Made by a program: the position numbers and the translations under genes. A DNA stretch of 64,000 nt from Macrococcus sp. DPC7161 (GTDB lineage: Bacteria > Bacillota > Bacilli > Staphylococcales > Staphylococcaceae): the NCBI RefSeq assembly GCF_004117835.1, contig NZ_SDSC01000001.1:558001-622000 (forward strand), read 5' to 3'. The notes beneath the pieces are model-generated. The model made no database searches and had not been told where the DNA came from. It saw only the letters and a program-made list of their open reading frames with translations. The first letter of the stretch is position 1, and every line of letters starts with the position of its first letter. Below are positions 54,491 through 62,910 of this stretch, piece by piece.

Positions 54491-55330
54491 TTGCAATCTA
54501 TATCAATCGTACAACGCGCAATTGTATATTTAGAAGACCATTTATATAAACCATTTGAAATCGAAAAAATGGCTGAATATATTGGTGAAAATACTTATAT
54601 CATTAATCAAACATTTATGATGTTAACAGGCTATGATATTGAACGTTATTTAAACAATAGAAGAATGACAGAAGCAGCATATTTATTAAGACAAGGTAAT
54701 TACCGATTAATTGATATTGCAATGAAATTTGGTTACAATGATGCACATAGTTTTAGTAATGCATTTAGTGACCATTTTAATGTTTCTCCAATTCAAGTAA
54801 GGCAACAATTTCCTAGTCAAAAGCTTTTGCACCGCTTATATTTAAAAATCGATGTCACAGAAAATAAGCCTTTCAGCTTCGATATAATTCAAAAGGAACG
54901 AAAAAATCTCATTGGCCAATTATATGAATATAAAGGCATTGATTTGATTGATCCATTTTTGATTGCAGATACACTACATAGTTTTTATCATGATGCAAAA
55001 ACTAAAAAATTATTAAATCATCGAAGTGAAGATTATGTATATATTGCGACACAAATTTATGAACAACAATTAAAGATATTTATAGGCGTTGCATCTGAAC
55101 GTACTTATGATTACGAAACATTTATTATTCCTAACGGTGAATATATGTGTATTGAACATAGAGGTCATATCGATTATTGTATTAATGAAATTTGGCAATC
55201 TAAGGAACAACAAATTAATTTAAATTTATACACTAATTTAAATGATGTTCACATCTATCAATTTAAGCATGATATTAATTTTGAACATGGACAAAACAAA
55301 GTAGTTGCGTGGTTTCCAATGCAAATATAA
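54491..55330 (+). CDS. AraC-family transcriptional regulator with effector domain
   Basis: This 279-residue protein has an N-terminal AraC DNA-binding domain with two helix-turn-helices (about 19-45 and 68-92, LIDIAMKFGYNDAHSFSNAFSDHFNVSPIQVRQ). A C-terminal GyrI-like effector-binding domain follows (about 122-279). The start is TTG with GGTGA upstream. Targets may be the adjacent methyltransferase, but that is only by proximity. It ends in a bidirectional terminator with gnd. Confidence 0.88.
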   Translation: MQSISIVQRAIVYLEDHLYKPFEIEKMAEYIGENTYIINQTFMMLTGYDIERYLNNRRMTEAAYLLRQGNYRLIDIAMKFGYNDAHSFSNAFSDHFNVSPIQVRQQFPSQKLLHRLYLKIDVTENKPFSFDIIQKERKNLIGQLYEYKGIDLIDPFLIADTLHSFYHDAKTKKLLNHRSEDYVYIATQIYEQQLKIFIGVASERTYDYETFIIPNGEYMCIEHRGHIDYCINEIWQSKEQQINLNLYTNLNDVHIYQFKHDINFEHGQNKVVAWFPMQI

Positions 55331-55362
55331 AGAGAGCTAGACTTTTGAGTCTAGCTCTCTTT
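55329..55362. terminator. Bidirectional terminator between araC-type gene and gnd
   Basis: A 15-base perfect stem (55329-55343 and 55348-55362) with TTTG loop. The right flank is TTT and the left AAA, so it should serve both convergent genes. Confidence 0.9.
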
Positions 55363-55365
55363 ATA

Positions 55366-56769
55366 TTATTTCCATTTACTATGGAATACGCCCTCTTGAT
55401 CTTTTCTTTCATAAGTATGCGCACCAAAGTAATCACGTTGAGCTTGAATTAAATTTGCAGGTAAATCAGCTGTTCTATAGCTATCAAAATAGTTGATAGC
55501 TGCAGCAAATCCTGGTACAGGTACACCTGCTAGAATAGCAGTTGCACTTACTTTACGTAAATTTAATTCGTATTTTTGTACGATTTCTTTAAAGTATGGA
55601 TCTAATAATAAATTATTTAATTCTGCATTGTTATCATATGCATCTTTAATTTTTTGTAAGAATTGCGCACGGATAATACATCCTTCACGCCAGATCATTG
55701 CTAAATCTCCTAATTGAAGATTCCAATTGTATTCTTTAGAAGCTTCTTTCATTTGCGTAAATCCTTGTGCATAACTACAAATTTTACTCATGTATAATGC
55801 TTGGCGAATTGCTTCTAAAAATTCTTTTTTATCACCAACAAATGGTGTTGTTTCAGCTGTAAATGTTTTAGATGCAACGACACGCTCATCTTTTTGAGCT
55901 GAAATGCAACGAGCAAACACCGACTCAGTAATGATTGATAAAGGAATACCTAAATCTAATGCATTAATAGAAGTCCATTTACCAGTACCTTTTTGACCAG
56001 CTTTATCTAATACTTTTTCTACTAAAGGTGTGCCATCCGCATCTAATTTCTCAAAAATGTCAGCAGTAATTTCGATTAAGAAGCTTTCTAACTCACCTTG
56101 ATTCCATTCTTTAAAAGTAGCAGCAATTTCTTTATGATCCATGCCTAGCACATTTTTCATTAAGTCATAGCTTTCTGCAATTAATTGCATATCAGCATAT
56201 TCAATACCATTGTGTACCATTTTTACGTAGTGTCCAGCACCATCTGGACCAATATATGCAACACATGGTTTACCATCTGATGCTTTTGCAGAAATGGCCT
56301 CTAAAATTGGTTTAACTAATTCAAACGCTTCTTTTTGGCCACCTGGCATGATTGAAGGTCCTCTTAATGCACCTTCCTCACCACCTGAAACACCAGTTCC
56401 AATAAAGTTAAAGCCCTTTTCAGATAAATATGCATTTCGACGAATTGTGTCATTATAGTTCGTATTACCACCATCAATTAAAATATCGCCTTCATCTAAT
56501 AATGGAATTAAACTGTCGATTGTTTTGTCTGTTGCTTCCCCAGCTTTAACCATCATCATAATTTTTCTAGGTGTTTCTAAACTTGAAACAAATTCTTCAA
56601 GTGAATATGTTGGGAAAATATTTTTTCCTTGTGATTCTTGTACCATTTCGTCCGTTTTTTCTTTTGAACGATTATAAACTGAAACAGTAAATCCTCTTGA
56701 TTCTATATTCCAAGCTAAGTTTTTTCCCATTACCGCAAGTCCGATAACACCAATTTGTTGTTTTGTCAT
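55366..56769 (-). CDS. gnd: 6-phosphogluconate dehydrogenase, decarboxylating
   Basis: The enzyme makes ribulose-5-phosphate, CO2 and NADPH. The 467-residue protein has Rossmann [12 protein letters not shown] near the N terminus, [19 protein letters not shown] (substrate), and the catalytic Lys/His in [16 protein letters not shown]. The ATG at 56769 follows GAGG by six bases; a GTG at 56781 precedes. An extended -10 (TGATATAGT, 56801-56809) and a perfect palindrome (56811-56827) lie upstream. Confidence 0.97.
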   Translation of the reverse strand: MTKQQIGVIGLAVMGKNLAWNIESRGFTVSVYNRSKEKTDEMVQESQGKNIFPTYSLEEFVSSLETPRKIMMMVKAGEATDKTIDSLIPLLDEGDILIDGGNTNYNDTIRRNAYLSEKGFNFIGTGVSGGEEGALRGPSIMPGGQKEAFELVKPILEAISAKASDGKPCVAYIGPDGAGHYVKMVHNGIEYADMQLIAESYDLMKNVLGMDHKEIAATFKEWNQGELESFLIEITADIFEKLDADGTPLVEKVLDKAGQKGTGKWTSINALDLGIPLSIITESVFARCISAQKDERVVASKTFTAETTPFVGDKKEFLEAIRQALYMSKICSYAQGFTQMKEASKEYNWNLQLGDLAMIWREGCIIRAQFLQKIKDAYDNNAELNNLLLDPYFKEIVQKYELNLRKVSATAILAGVPVPGFAAAINYFDSYRTADLPANLIQAQRDYFGAHTYERKDQEGVFHSKWK

Positions 56770-56800
56770 ATTAAACCTCACCTTAATTTTTAATACCTAT

Positions 56801-56809
56801 ACTATATCA
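56801..56809 (-). promoter_or_regulatory. Extended -10 promoter of gnd
   Basis: TGATATAGT on the minus strand, 32 bases before the gnd ATG. The expected spacer and -35 region overlaps the palindrome at 56811-56827. Confidence 0.5.
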
Positions 56810-56810
56810 T

Positions 56811-56827
56811 GAAATAATGATTATTTC
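56811..56827. promoter_or_regulatory. Palindromic Fur/PerR-type box at the gnd promoter
   Basis: GAAATAATGATTATTTC is a perfect palindrome with 8-base arms and a single central base. Its core ATAATGATTAT matches the 7-1-7 Fur/PerR consensus at 11 of 15 positions. It abuts the pepT-like stop and covers the gnd spacer region. Confidence 0.55.
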
Positions 56828-57934
56828 TTATACTAACTTTACTATTTCAATAGTTTGAGCAAGTAGTGCTTCTAATTCTTCAATTGGCATACGTTCATTC
56901 ACTGTATGAATCTGTTCATAACCAACTGACAATACCACTGTAGGCACTCCATAGCTGTTGATGTAATTCGCATCACTACCTCCACCAGAAGTTGCTACTA
57001 CAGGTGTACGTCCAATTTTAACAGCTGCTTGCTTAGCAATATCAACGACTTTACTATTTTCATCAATTTTAAAACTTGGGTAACTTACTTTCAATTCAAC
57101 GTTTGCTTCACCACCTAAAGATGCTGCAGCGGTTTCAAAAGCTTGTTTCATATGCTCTAATTGATTTGTCATTTTATCTTGCTCTAAACTACGTGCTTCA
57201 CCAATAATTTTACAATAATCAGCAACGATATTTGTTTTATCGCCACCTTCAATACGACCAATATTAGCTGTTGTTTCTTCATCAATACGACCAAGTTTCA
57301 TATTGCTTACTGCATTTGCTGCGATTGTAATCGCTGAGATGCCTTTTTCTGGCTCAATTCCCGCATGTGCTGTTTTACCTATTAATTCAGCGACAATAGA
57401 ACCGTTAGTAGGAGCAGCAACGACAATGCCACCTACTTTATCTCCTGAATCCAACGCAAATCCATATTTCGCCTTTAAATGTTCAGGATTTATTGCACTA
57501 GCACCGACTAAATGAGATTCTTCACCTACAGATATCACAAATTGAATATCTCCATGCTGAATGTTTTTTTCTTGTAAATGACGAATCAATTCAATCATTA
57601 CAGCAACACCAGCTTTGTCATCCGCGCCTAAAATTGTACTTCCATCTGTATGAATCACATTATCAGTAATGATGGGTTCAATACCCTTACCTGGTGTGAC
57701 TGTATCCATGTGGCAAGAAAATAAAATAGGTTCGATTGATGAATCACCTTTTAATGTAGCAAATAAATTTCCTGCACCAAAGCCAGTTTTTTGTTGTGTT
57801 TCATCTTCAAATACTTCTAAGCCTAAAGATTCAAATACTGATAATAAATGATTACAAATCTCTCTTTCATTCCCTGTTTCACTGTCGATTTTTACCAATT
57901 CAATAAAAGTATCAACTAATCTTTTATTTTGCAT
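56828..57934 (-). CDS. PepT-like M20 metallopeptidase
   Basis: This 368-residue dinuclear zinc peptidase has metal ligands in FSCHMDTVTPGKG (about 73-85), LGADDKAGVAV (about 108-118), and the catalytic EE in VGEESHLVGA. The lid dimerisation domain includes KTAHAGIEPEKGISAI. This is the PepT/YqjE type, probably a tripeptide or dipeptide aminopeptidase. It lacks a signal peptide. It is divergent from the 34-residue peptide gene. Confidence 0.87.
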   Translation of the reverse strand: MQNKRLVDTFIELVKIDSETGNEREICNHLLSVFESLGLEVFEDETQQKTGFGAGNLFATLKGDSSIEPILFSCHMDTVTPGKGIEPIITDNVIHTDGSTILGADDKAGVAVMIELIRHLQEKNIQHGDIQFVISVGEESHLVGASAINPEHLKAKYGFALDSGDKVGGIVVAAPTNGSIVAELIGKTAHAGIEPEKGISAITIAANAVSNMKLGRIDEETTANIGRIEGGDKTNIVADYCKIIGEARSLEQDKMTNQLEHMKQAFETAAASLGGEANVELKVSYPSFKIDENSKVVDIAKQAAVKIGRTPVVATSGGGSDANYINSYGVPTVVLSVGYEQIHTVNERMPIEELEALLAQTIEIVKLV

Positions 57935-57974
57935 AGTATCACTCCTTTTTTCATTATTATAACATTGATTAAAG

Positions 57975-58003
57975 TTTAGTTTTAAGTATATGTTTGCTAT
58001 AAT
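57975..58003 (+). promoter_or_regulatory. Promoter of the 34-residue peptide gene
   Basis: TTTAGT (57975-57980), a 17-base spacer ending in TGC, and TATAAT (57998-58003) on the plus strand, an extended -10. A TATAAT facing the other way at 57956-57961 may drive the peptidase gene. Confidence 0.65.
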
Positions 58004-58033
58004 AATAGAAAATTCACATGAAGGAGTAATCTT

Positions 58034-58138
58034 ATGGGAAATAAAAATATCATGAGAATATTAATTATCATATTATTAATAGTGATTGTTTCAGCTTTAA
58101 TCTTAAGTGCTGTATTACCTTACTTAACTGGATACTAA
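58034..58138 (+). CDS. 34-residue hydrophobic membrane peptide
   Basis: A 34-codon gene has GAAGGAG six to seven bases before its ATG, an extended -10 promoter upstream and a perfect terminator directly after its stop. The peptide has a short basic N terminus (MGNKNIMR) and one membrane helix (about 9-28, ILIIILLIVIVSALILSAVL), ending PYLTGY. I do not recognise the family. All expression signals are in place, so it is very likely real. A type I toxin or a membrane regulator are guesses only. Confidence 0.75.
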   Translation: MGNKNIMRILIIILLIVIVSALILSAVLPYLTGY

Positions 58139-58166
58139 AAAACCAGCCGTTTTGGCTGGTTTTTTT
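58139..58166. terminator. Terminator after the 34-residue peptide, shared
   Basis: AAAACCAGCC (58139-58148) and GGCTGGTTTT (58154-58163) with GTTTT loop and a T run. The convergent ArAE-type gene ends at 58165, so it probably serves both. Confidence 0.92.
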
Positions 58167-59133
58167 AGTATAATTTTAATGATCCAAACTTAGACTTAAT
58201 ATTTAAATACTCTTCAAGCTCATTTAACAATTGAATCGCCGCAGCTCTTGAGTTTAATTGTTCAGTCGTTTTTGGCAAAGGATGTTGATCCATGTTCAGT
58301 TGAATTTCATACAAATCATGTAAACGAATTGCAGTATAGTTATTGCTAGAAATATTTCTAGAACAATCCATTAAAAGTTCACTACAATGTAAATGCAATT
58401 TCTCTTTACAGTCAATTCGATTGATTAATCCCATCATGCGTTCAATAATATCTAGTTGATTTTGTCTCATATCAAAATAAAAATAATAAGAATTTTCATT
58501 TCGTGAAAAATGATTTTCAACCTCATTAAAAGCCAGTGATTTAGCAGAAGCTATCGTTTTCTTCACTTTTTCTAATTTTGAGACATCCAAAATCATTTCT
58601 GGATACTTTAGTGCATCACTTAATTCTGCCATCAATACTTGAAACTCACGTTCAATCGTATCTTTATAATTTTTTAACATTTTATCATGTTTTGGCATAA
58701 TTAAGTTTAATAACAATCCGATACCAATACCGATACAGAGCAATAAAAACTCATTCAATAAAAACTCAACAGTAATATTAGGTTGGTTGAAACAATGGAG
58801 CATCATAACACAACTAGTCACGACACCTTCTTGCACACCAAACATCACTGTGATAGGGATAAATAATAATACCAATAATCCAATGACACCCGCTTCGTGC
58901 CCCATATATGTAAAAAATAAATAGGACATCAATAAAGCCATTATACAAGAAACAAATCGTGCACTTGCAGCTTCAACTGATTTCATTTTTGTATTTTTTA
59001 CACAAAGTACCACTAATATTGCTGCAGAGGAGTAATTTTGAACACCTAACATTTTAGCAATATATACACCTAACGCCATACCAAACGCTGTTTTTACAGT
59101 TCTAAGTCCTATTTTATAAGGTTTTAATTTCAC
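58165..59133 (-). CDS. Aromatic acid exporter (ArAE)-family membrane protein
   Basis: This 322-residue protein has an N-terminal half with five to six membrane helices (about 15-160) and a C-terminal cytoplasmic helical domain (about 165-322), the layout of DUF939/ArAE_1 proteins. The start MKLKPYKIGLRTVKTAFGMALGVYIAKMLG is typical. Export of aromatic acids is inferred for distant relatives only. It lies five bases after the bacilliredoxin stop and is probably co-transcribed. Confidence 0.82.
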   Translation of the reverse strand: MKLKPYKIGLRTVKTAFGMALGVYIAKMLGVQNYSSAAILVVLCVKNTKMKSVEAASARFVSCIMALLMSYLFFTYMGHEAGVIGLLVLLFIPITVMFGVQEGVVTSCVMMLHCFNQPNITVEFLLNEFLLLCIGIGIGLLLNLIMPKHDKMLKNYKDTIEREFQVLMAELSDALKYPEMILDVSKLEKVKKTIASAKSLAFNEVENHFSRNENSYYFYFDMRQNQLDIIERMMGLINRIDCKEKLHLHCSELLMDCSRNISSNNYTAIRLHDLYEIQLNMDQHPLPKTTEQLNSRAAAIQLLNELEEYLNIKSKFGSLKLY

Positions 59134-59138
59134 AAATA

Positions 59139-59576
59139 TTATCTTTCCTCACAATGTTCTTCAAATAACGCTTGAATACTTGTGATGACACTCATAGGAT
59201 CGTGTCCTTCAATTTCGTGACGTTCAATCATTTTTACGATTTTTCCATCTTTAAGTAAGGCAAATGATGGGCTTGAAGGTGGATATCCCTCAAAATAATC
59301 ACGTGCTTTCGCAGTTGCTTCTTTGTCTTGACCTGCAAAAACAGTTACTAATTGATCTGGTAATTTATCATAGTGAATCGCATGAGCAGCTGCTGGTCTT
59401 GCAATACCACCTGCACACCCACAAACTGAATTAATCATAACGAATGTAGTACCTGGTTTGCTAAATGATGCTTCAACTTCTTCTGGTGTTGTTAATTGTT
59501 TGTAACCAGCACTTTCAATTTCTCTTCTTGCGTTACCGATAAATTCTTCCATATATAAATTAAAATCCATTTCCAT
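59139..59576 (-). CDS. brxB: Bacilliredoxin of the BrxA/BrxB (YphP/YqiW) family
   Basis: This 145-residue thioredoxin-fold protein has the active site C-G-C in [17 protein letters not shown] (about residues 52-68). The family removes bacillithiol from mixed disulphides. In Bacillus the yqiW (brxB) gene follows bfmBB, as here, so I prefer brxB over brxA. The ATG at 59576 follows AGGTG by seven bases; an ATG at 59618 is not used. The promoter is at 59590-59618. Confidence 0.88.
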   Translation of the reverse strand: MEMDFNLYMEEFIGNARREIESAGYKQLTTPEEVEASFSKPGTTFVMINSVCGCAGGIARPAAAHAIHYDKLPDQLVTVFAGQDKEATAKARDYFEGYPPSSPSFALLKDGKIVKMIERHEIEGHDPMSVITSIQALFEEHCEER

Positions 59577-59589
59577 ACTTAAACACCTC

Positions 59590-59618
59590 ATAATATTTTT
59601 GATATATTCATCATACAA
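59590..59618 (-). promoter_or_regulatory. Promoter of the bacilliredoxin gene
   Basis: TTGTAT (59613-59618), a 17-base spacer and TATTAT (59590-59595) on the minus strand. The -35 abuts the T run of the bfmBB terminator. Confidence 0.6.
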
Positions 59619-59658
59619 AAATACGCCTTTAAAATCTAGCTTTTGATTTTAAAGGCGT
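59615..59658 (-). terminator. Terminator of the bfmB operon
   Basis: ACGCCTTTAAAATC (59623-59636) and GATTTTAAAGGCGT (59645-59658) are perfect 14-base arms, followed on the minus strand by ATTTTTG. Confidence 0.9.
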
Positions 59659-59664
59659 CATTTA

Positions 59665-60918
59665 TTATACTAATTCATTTTCATCAATATTTTCTAATTG
59701 ATGTTTAATGTGGTTTAAAAATTGACCTGCCATTAATCCATCTAGCATTCTATGGTCAATAGATAAGCACAAGTGACACATATCACGAATACCTATATTT
59801 CCATCGATCACTTCTACACGTTTTTTAATCGTTTCAACTTGTAAAATGGCTGCTTGTGGATGATTTATAATACCCATAGACATTACAGAACCAAATGCCC
59901 CTGTATTATTAACAGTAAATGATCCACCTTGCATATCAGAAACATTTAATTGGTGATTGCGACCTTTATTCGCAAATTCATTCACTTTTTTTGCAATCCC
60001 CTTAATAGACAATTCATCAACATGCTTGATTACTGGCACATATAGTTTATCATCACTCGCAACTGCAATTGAAATATTAATCTCTTTATTTAATATGATT
60101 TCATCTGATTGCCAAGTTGCATGCATCATTGGATACTTCTTTAATGATTTCGCGACTGCTTTTATAAAAAAGCTAAAATACGTTAAAGAGAATCCTTCAT
60201 CTTCCTTAAATTTTTCTTTGTACTTGTTTCTTATATTGACCAAATTTGTAACGTCTACTTCAATCATCATCCATGCATGTGGAATTTCTTGAACAGATTG
60301 TATCATTTTGTTCGCAATGCTACGTCTCACACTATTGATTGGTATTGTCTGAATCGTTTGTAAAGTATCTTTTTCCACGTATTTCTTTGGAAGAGGTTTA
60401 CTGTCTGTAGGATTTTTTTGTATTTCATGAATTACCTCGTCATTCTTTTGTGTTTCTATAAATTTTAGCACATCATTCTTGGTAACACGACCTTCAAATC
60501 CAGTACCAATAACATCATTTAACTCAATTTGATGCTTAGATGCTAATTTAAATACAACAGGGGAATATCGTCCGTTGTTTTTAAATTTTTGTTCTTCATT
60601 ATTTATTTGTGGATATATTTCATTTGTTTTCTCTTGATGAATTCCTTCTTTTATTGTTGCTTGTTCTTCTTCAGGTTTATTATTACTTTTTGTATCAATT
60701 TTACAAATAACAGTGCCCACTTCTACAGTCATTCCAGCTTCAACAAGGATTTCTTGAATAACTCCAGTCGTCGTAGATGGCACTTGAGCAGTGACTTTAT
60801 CTGTAATGACATCACAAATTGGATCATACTCATTTATTTTGTCTCCAGGTTTTACTAACCATTGGTCAATTGTCCCTTCATGTACACTTTCTCCTAATTT
60901 AGGCATTTTAATATCCAT
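59665..60918 (-). CDS. bfmBB: Branched-chain 2-oxoacid dehydrogenase, E2 lipoamide acyltransferase
   Basis: E2 forms branched-chain acyl-CoA. The 417-residue protein has one lipoyl domain (1-76, lipoylated Lys in ITDKVTAQVPS near residue 41). An acidic linker and the E3/E1-binding domain follow (about 118-155, YSPVVFKLASKHQIELNDVIGTGFEGRVTKNDVLKF). The catalytic domain ends with IDHRMLDGLMAGQF (His catalytic). It is the last gene of the lpdA-bfmBAA-bfmBAB-bfmBB operon. Confidence 0.94.
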   Translation of the reverse strand: MDIKMPKLGESVHEGTIDQWLVKPGDKINEYDPICDVITDKVTAQVPSTTTGVIQEILVEAGMTVEVGTVICKIDTKSNNKPEEEQATIKEGIHQEKTNEIYPQINNEEQKFKNNGRYSPVVFKLASKHQIELNDVIGTGFEGRVTKNDVLKFIETQKNDEVIHEIQKNPTDSKPLPKKYVEKDTLQTIQTIPINSVRRSIANKMIQSVQEIPHAWMMIEVDVTNLVNIRNKYKEKFKEDEGFSLTYFSFFIKAVAKSLKKYPMMHATWQSDEIILNKEINISIAVASDDKLYVPVIKHVDELSIKGIAKKVNEFANKGRNHQLNVSDMQGGSFTVNNTGAFGSVMSMGIINHPQAAILQVETIKKRVEVIDGNIGIRDMCHLCLSIDHRMLDGLMAGQFLNHIKHQLENIDENELV

Positions 60919-60929
60919 TTAAATTCCTC

Positions 60930-61913
60930 CTAAAATTCAGCTAAAGCCCTAGCAGCTTGCTCTATTTTTTCTGAATTGACCATAAAGTAATCCTCTAATG
61001 GCGGTGAATATGGCATTGCTGGTACATCTGGGCCTGCAAGTCTTTTTATAGGGGCATCTAAATCAAACAAACAATTTTCTGCGATGATGGCTGAAACTTC
61101 ACTCATCACACTGCCTTCTAAATTATCTTCAGTAATCAACAACACTTTACCGGTAGAAGTCGCTGCTTCAATAATACTTGGTTTATCAAGGGGGTATAGC
61201 GTTCTTAAATCGACCACTTTAATACTGATGCCTTCTTTTTCAAGTTGATTTGCAACTTCTAATGCATAATACACCATCAAACCGTAAGTTATTATTGTTA
61301 AATCAGTGCCTTCTTTTTTTATACTGGCTTTGCCAATTTCAACAACATAATCATTTTCAGGAACTTCACTTTTCAACATGCGATATGCTTTTTTATGTTC
61401 AAAAAATAATACTGGATCATTATCACGAATAGCTGCTTTCATCAATCCTTTTGCATCATATGGATCCGATGGAATTACAACTTTTAATCCCGGTGTAGAT
61501 GTAAAAATCGCTTCTATCGATTGAGAGTGATACAATGCCCCATGAATGCCGCCACCAAATGGTGCTCTAATCGTCAATGGACAGTGCCAATCATTATTCG
61601 AACGATATCTAATTTTTGCCGCTTCATTTACGATTTGATTTGTTGCAGGAAGAATATATTCAGCAAATTGTATTTCTGCAATCGGTCTTTTACCAACCAT
61701 CGCTGCACCGATACTTGTTCCAACGATATTTGATTCTGCTAATGGGGCGTCAATTGAACGATATGGACCAAATTGTTCATAAAGTCCTTTTGTAACACCA
61801 AAGACCCCACCCTTTTTACCAACATCCTCTCCAATAACAAATACATTATCATCTCTAACCATTTCTTCATTTATTGCCGTTTTAATTGCTTCTAAATAGC
61901 TTAATTTCGCCAT
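60930..61913 (-). CDS. bfmBAB: Branched-chain 2-oxoacid dehydrogenase, E1 beta subunit
   Basis: This 327-residue transketolase-like subunit has GEDVGKKGGVFGVTKGL near the N terminus, PLAESNIVGTSIGAAM, and the C-terminal domain LRTLYPLDKPSI. With E1 alpha it decarboxylates the 2-oxoacids of Ile, Val and Leu with thiamine diphosphate. The ATG at 61913 follows GGAGG; an ATG at 61943 lies in bfmBAA. It overlaps the gap-free end of bfmBAA by two bases of intergenic spacing. Confidence 0.94.
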   Translation of the reverse strand: MAKLSYLEAIKTAINEEMVRDDNVFVIGEDVGKKGGVFGVTKGLYEQFGPYRSIDAPLAESNIVGTSIGAAMVGKRPIAEIQFAEYILPATNQIVNEAAKIRYRSNNDWHCPLTIRAPFGGGIHGALYHSQSIEAIFTSTPGLKVVIPSDPYDAKGLMKAAIRDNDPVLFFEHKKAYRMLKSEVPENDYVVEIGKASIKKEGTDLTIITYGLMVYYALEVANQLEKEGISIKVVDLRTLYPLDKPSIIEAATSTGKVLLITEDNLEGSVMSEVSAIIAENCLFDLDAPIKRLAGPDVPAMPYSPPLEDYFMVNSEKIEQAARALAEF

Positions 61914-61915
61914 GA

Positions 61916-62896
61916 TTAACCTCCATAAACGTGCGTTAAACACTCAGATATTTCTGGGTATTTTGCTGCTTTTGCTTGATTCGTAGCATCATCAATGATT
62001 GATTTAATGTTTGTTTCCATTTCTTCTATCAATTTTTCGGTTAGAATATCTTTAGTTATCAAAAAGTTTTTAAATAACAATAAGCAATCCTTCTCTTTAT
62101 TATTCGCCCTTTCATCTTCTGTACGATATTGATCATCGTCATCAGAAGAATGAGGTGTTAATCTTGTCGTCATCGCTTCAATTAAAGTAGCACCTTCTCC
62201 TCTAATTGCTCTTTCTCTAGCAGCTTTTACAACTTCATAAACTGCAATAGGATTATTTCCATCAACTTGAACCCCAGTGATGCCATAGCCAATCGCTCTA
62301 TCAGATAGTTTTTTAGCAGCATATTGTAATGATGAATGGACACTAATTGCATAATCATTATTTTCAATGACACATATAAATGGTAATTGATGCACACCTG
62401 CAAAATTTAACCCTTCATGAAAATCCCCTTGGTTCGATGATCCTTCACCGAGCGTTGCTATAGCAACTTGATTTTTGCCATCCATTTTAAATGCTAAACT
62501 TGCACCAACTGCATGTAATATTTGTGTTGCAACACAAGAACCTTGTGTCATAATCCCTAAGGACTTTTTGCTAAAGTGGCTAGGCATTTGTTTACCACCG
62601 CTTGAAGTGTCACCTTCTTTAGCAAATGCAGACATCATTGTTTCCAATGGCGTAATTCCTAAATGAGTGATAAATGCTAAATCCCTATAATAAGGAGCTG
62701 AAATATCGCCTTCTTTTAATGCAAATGCCATCCCTATTTGAGTCGCCTCTTGTCCTTGACAGCTTATGACAAACGGTAATTGACCAGAACGATTCAAAAG
62801 CCATAAGCGCTCATCCAATCTTCTACCTAGAAGCATTGAATAAAACATTTGCTTTAAATCCTCTTTTGTTAAATCTGTATTTTGTAAATCAAACAT
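61916..62896 (-). CDS. bfmBAA: Branched-chain 2-oxoacid dehydrogenase, E1 alpha subunit
   Basis: This 326-residue thiamine-diphosphate subunit has GEGSSNQGDFHEGLNFA with ENNDYAISV (the GDG-to-N cofactor motif, here G-E-G-S-S ... N-N), and the phospho-loop like TRLTPHSSDDDDQYR. GGAGG precedes the ATG, 14 bases after lpdA. It makes primers for branched-chain fatty acids, so it affects membrane fluidity. Confidence 0.94.
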   Translation of the reverse strand: MFDLQNTDLTKEDLKQMFYSMLLGRRLDERLWLLNRSGQLPFVISCQGQEATQIGMAFALKEGDISAPYYRDLAFITHLGITPLETMMSAFAKEGDTSSGGKQMPSHFSKKSLGIMTQGSCVATQILHAVGASLAFKMDGKNQVAIATLGEGSSNQGDFHEGLNFAGVHQLPFICVIENNDYAISVHSSLQYAAKKLSDRAIGYGITGVQVDGNNPIAVYEVVKAARERAIRGEGATLIEAMTTRLTPHSSDDDDQYRTEDERANNKEKDCLLLFKNFLITKDILTEKLIEEMETNIKSIIDDATNQAKAAKYPEISECLTHVYGG

Positions 62897-62910
62897 ATGA
62901 AACCTCCAAA

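Noticed and set aside
58034-58138. Identity of the 34-residue peptide as a phenol-soluble modulin or Fst-type toxin
   Set aside because: It lacks the amphipathic charge pattern of modulins and the conserved residues of Fst; no antisense antitoxin is evident.
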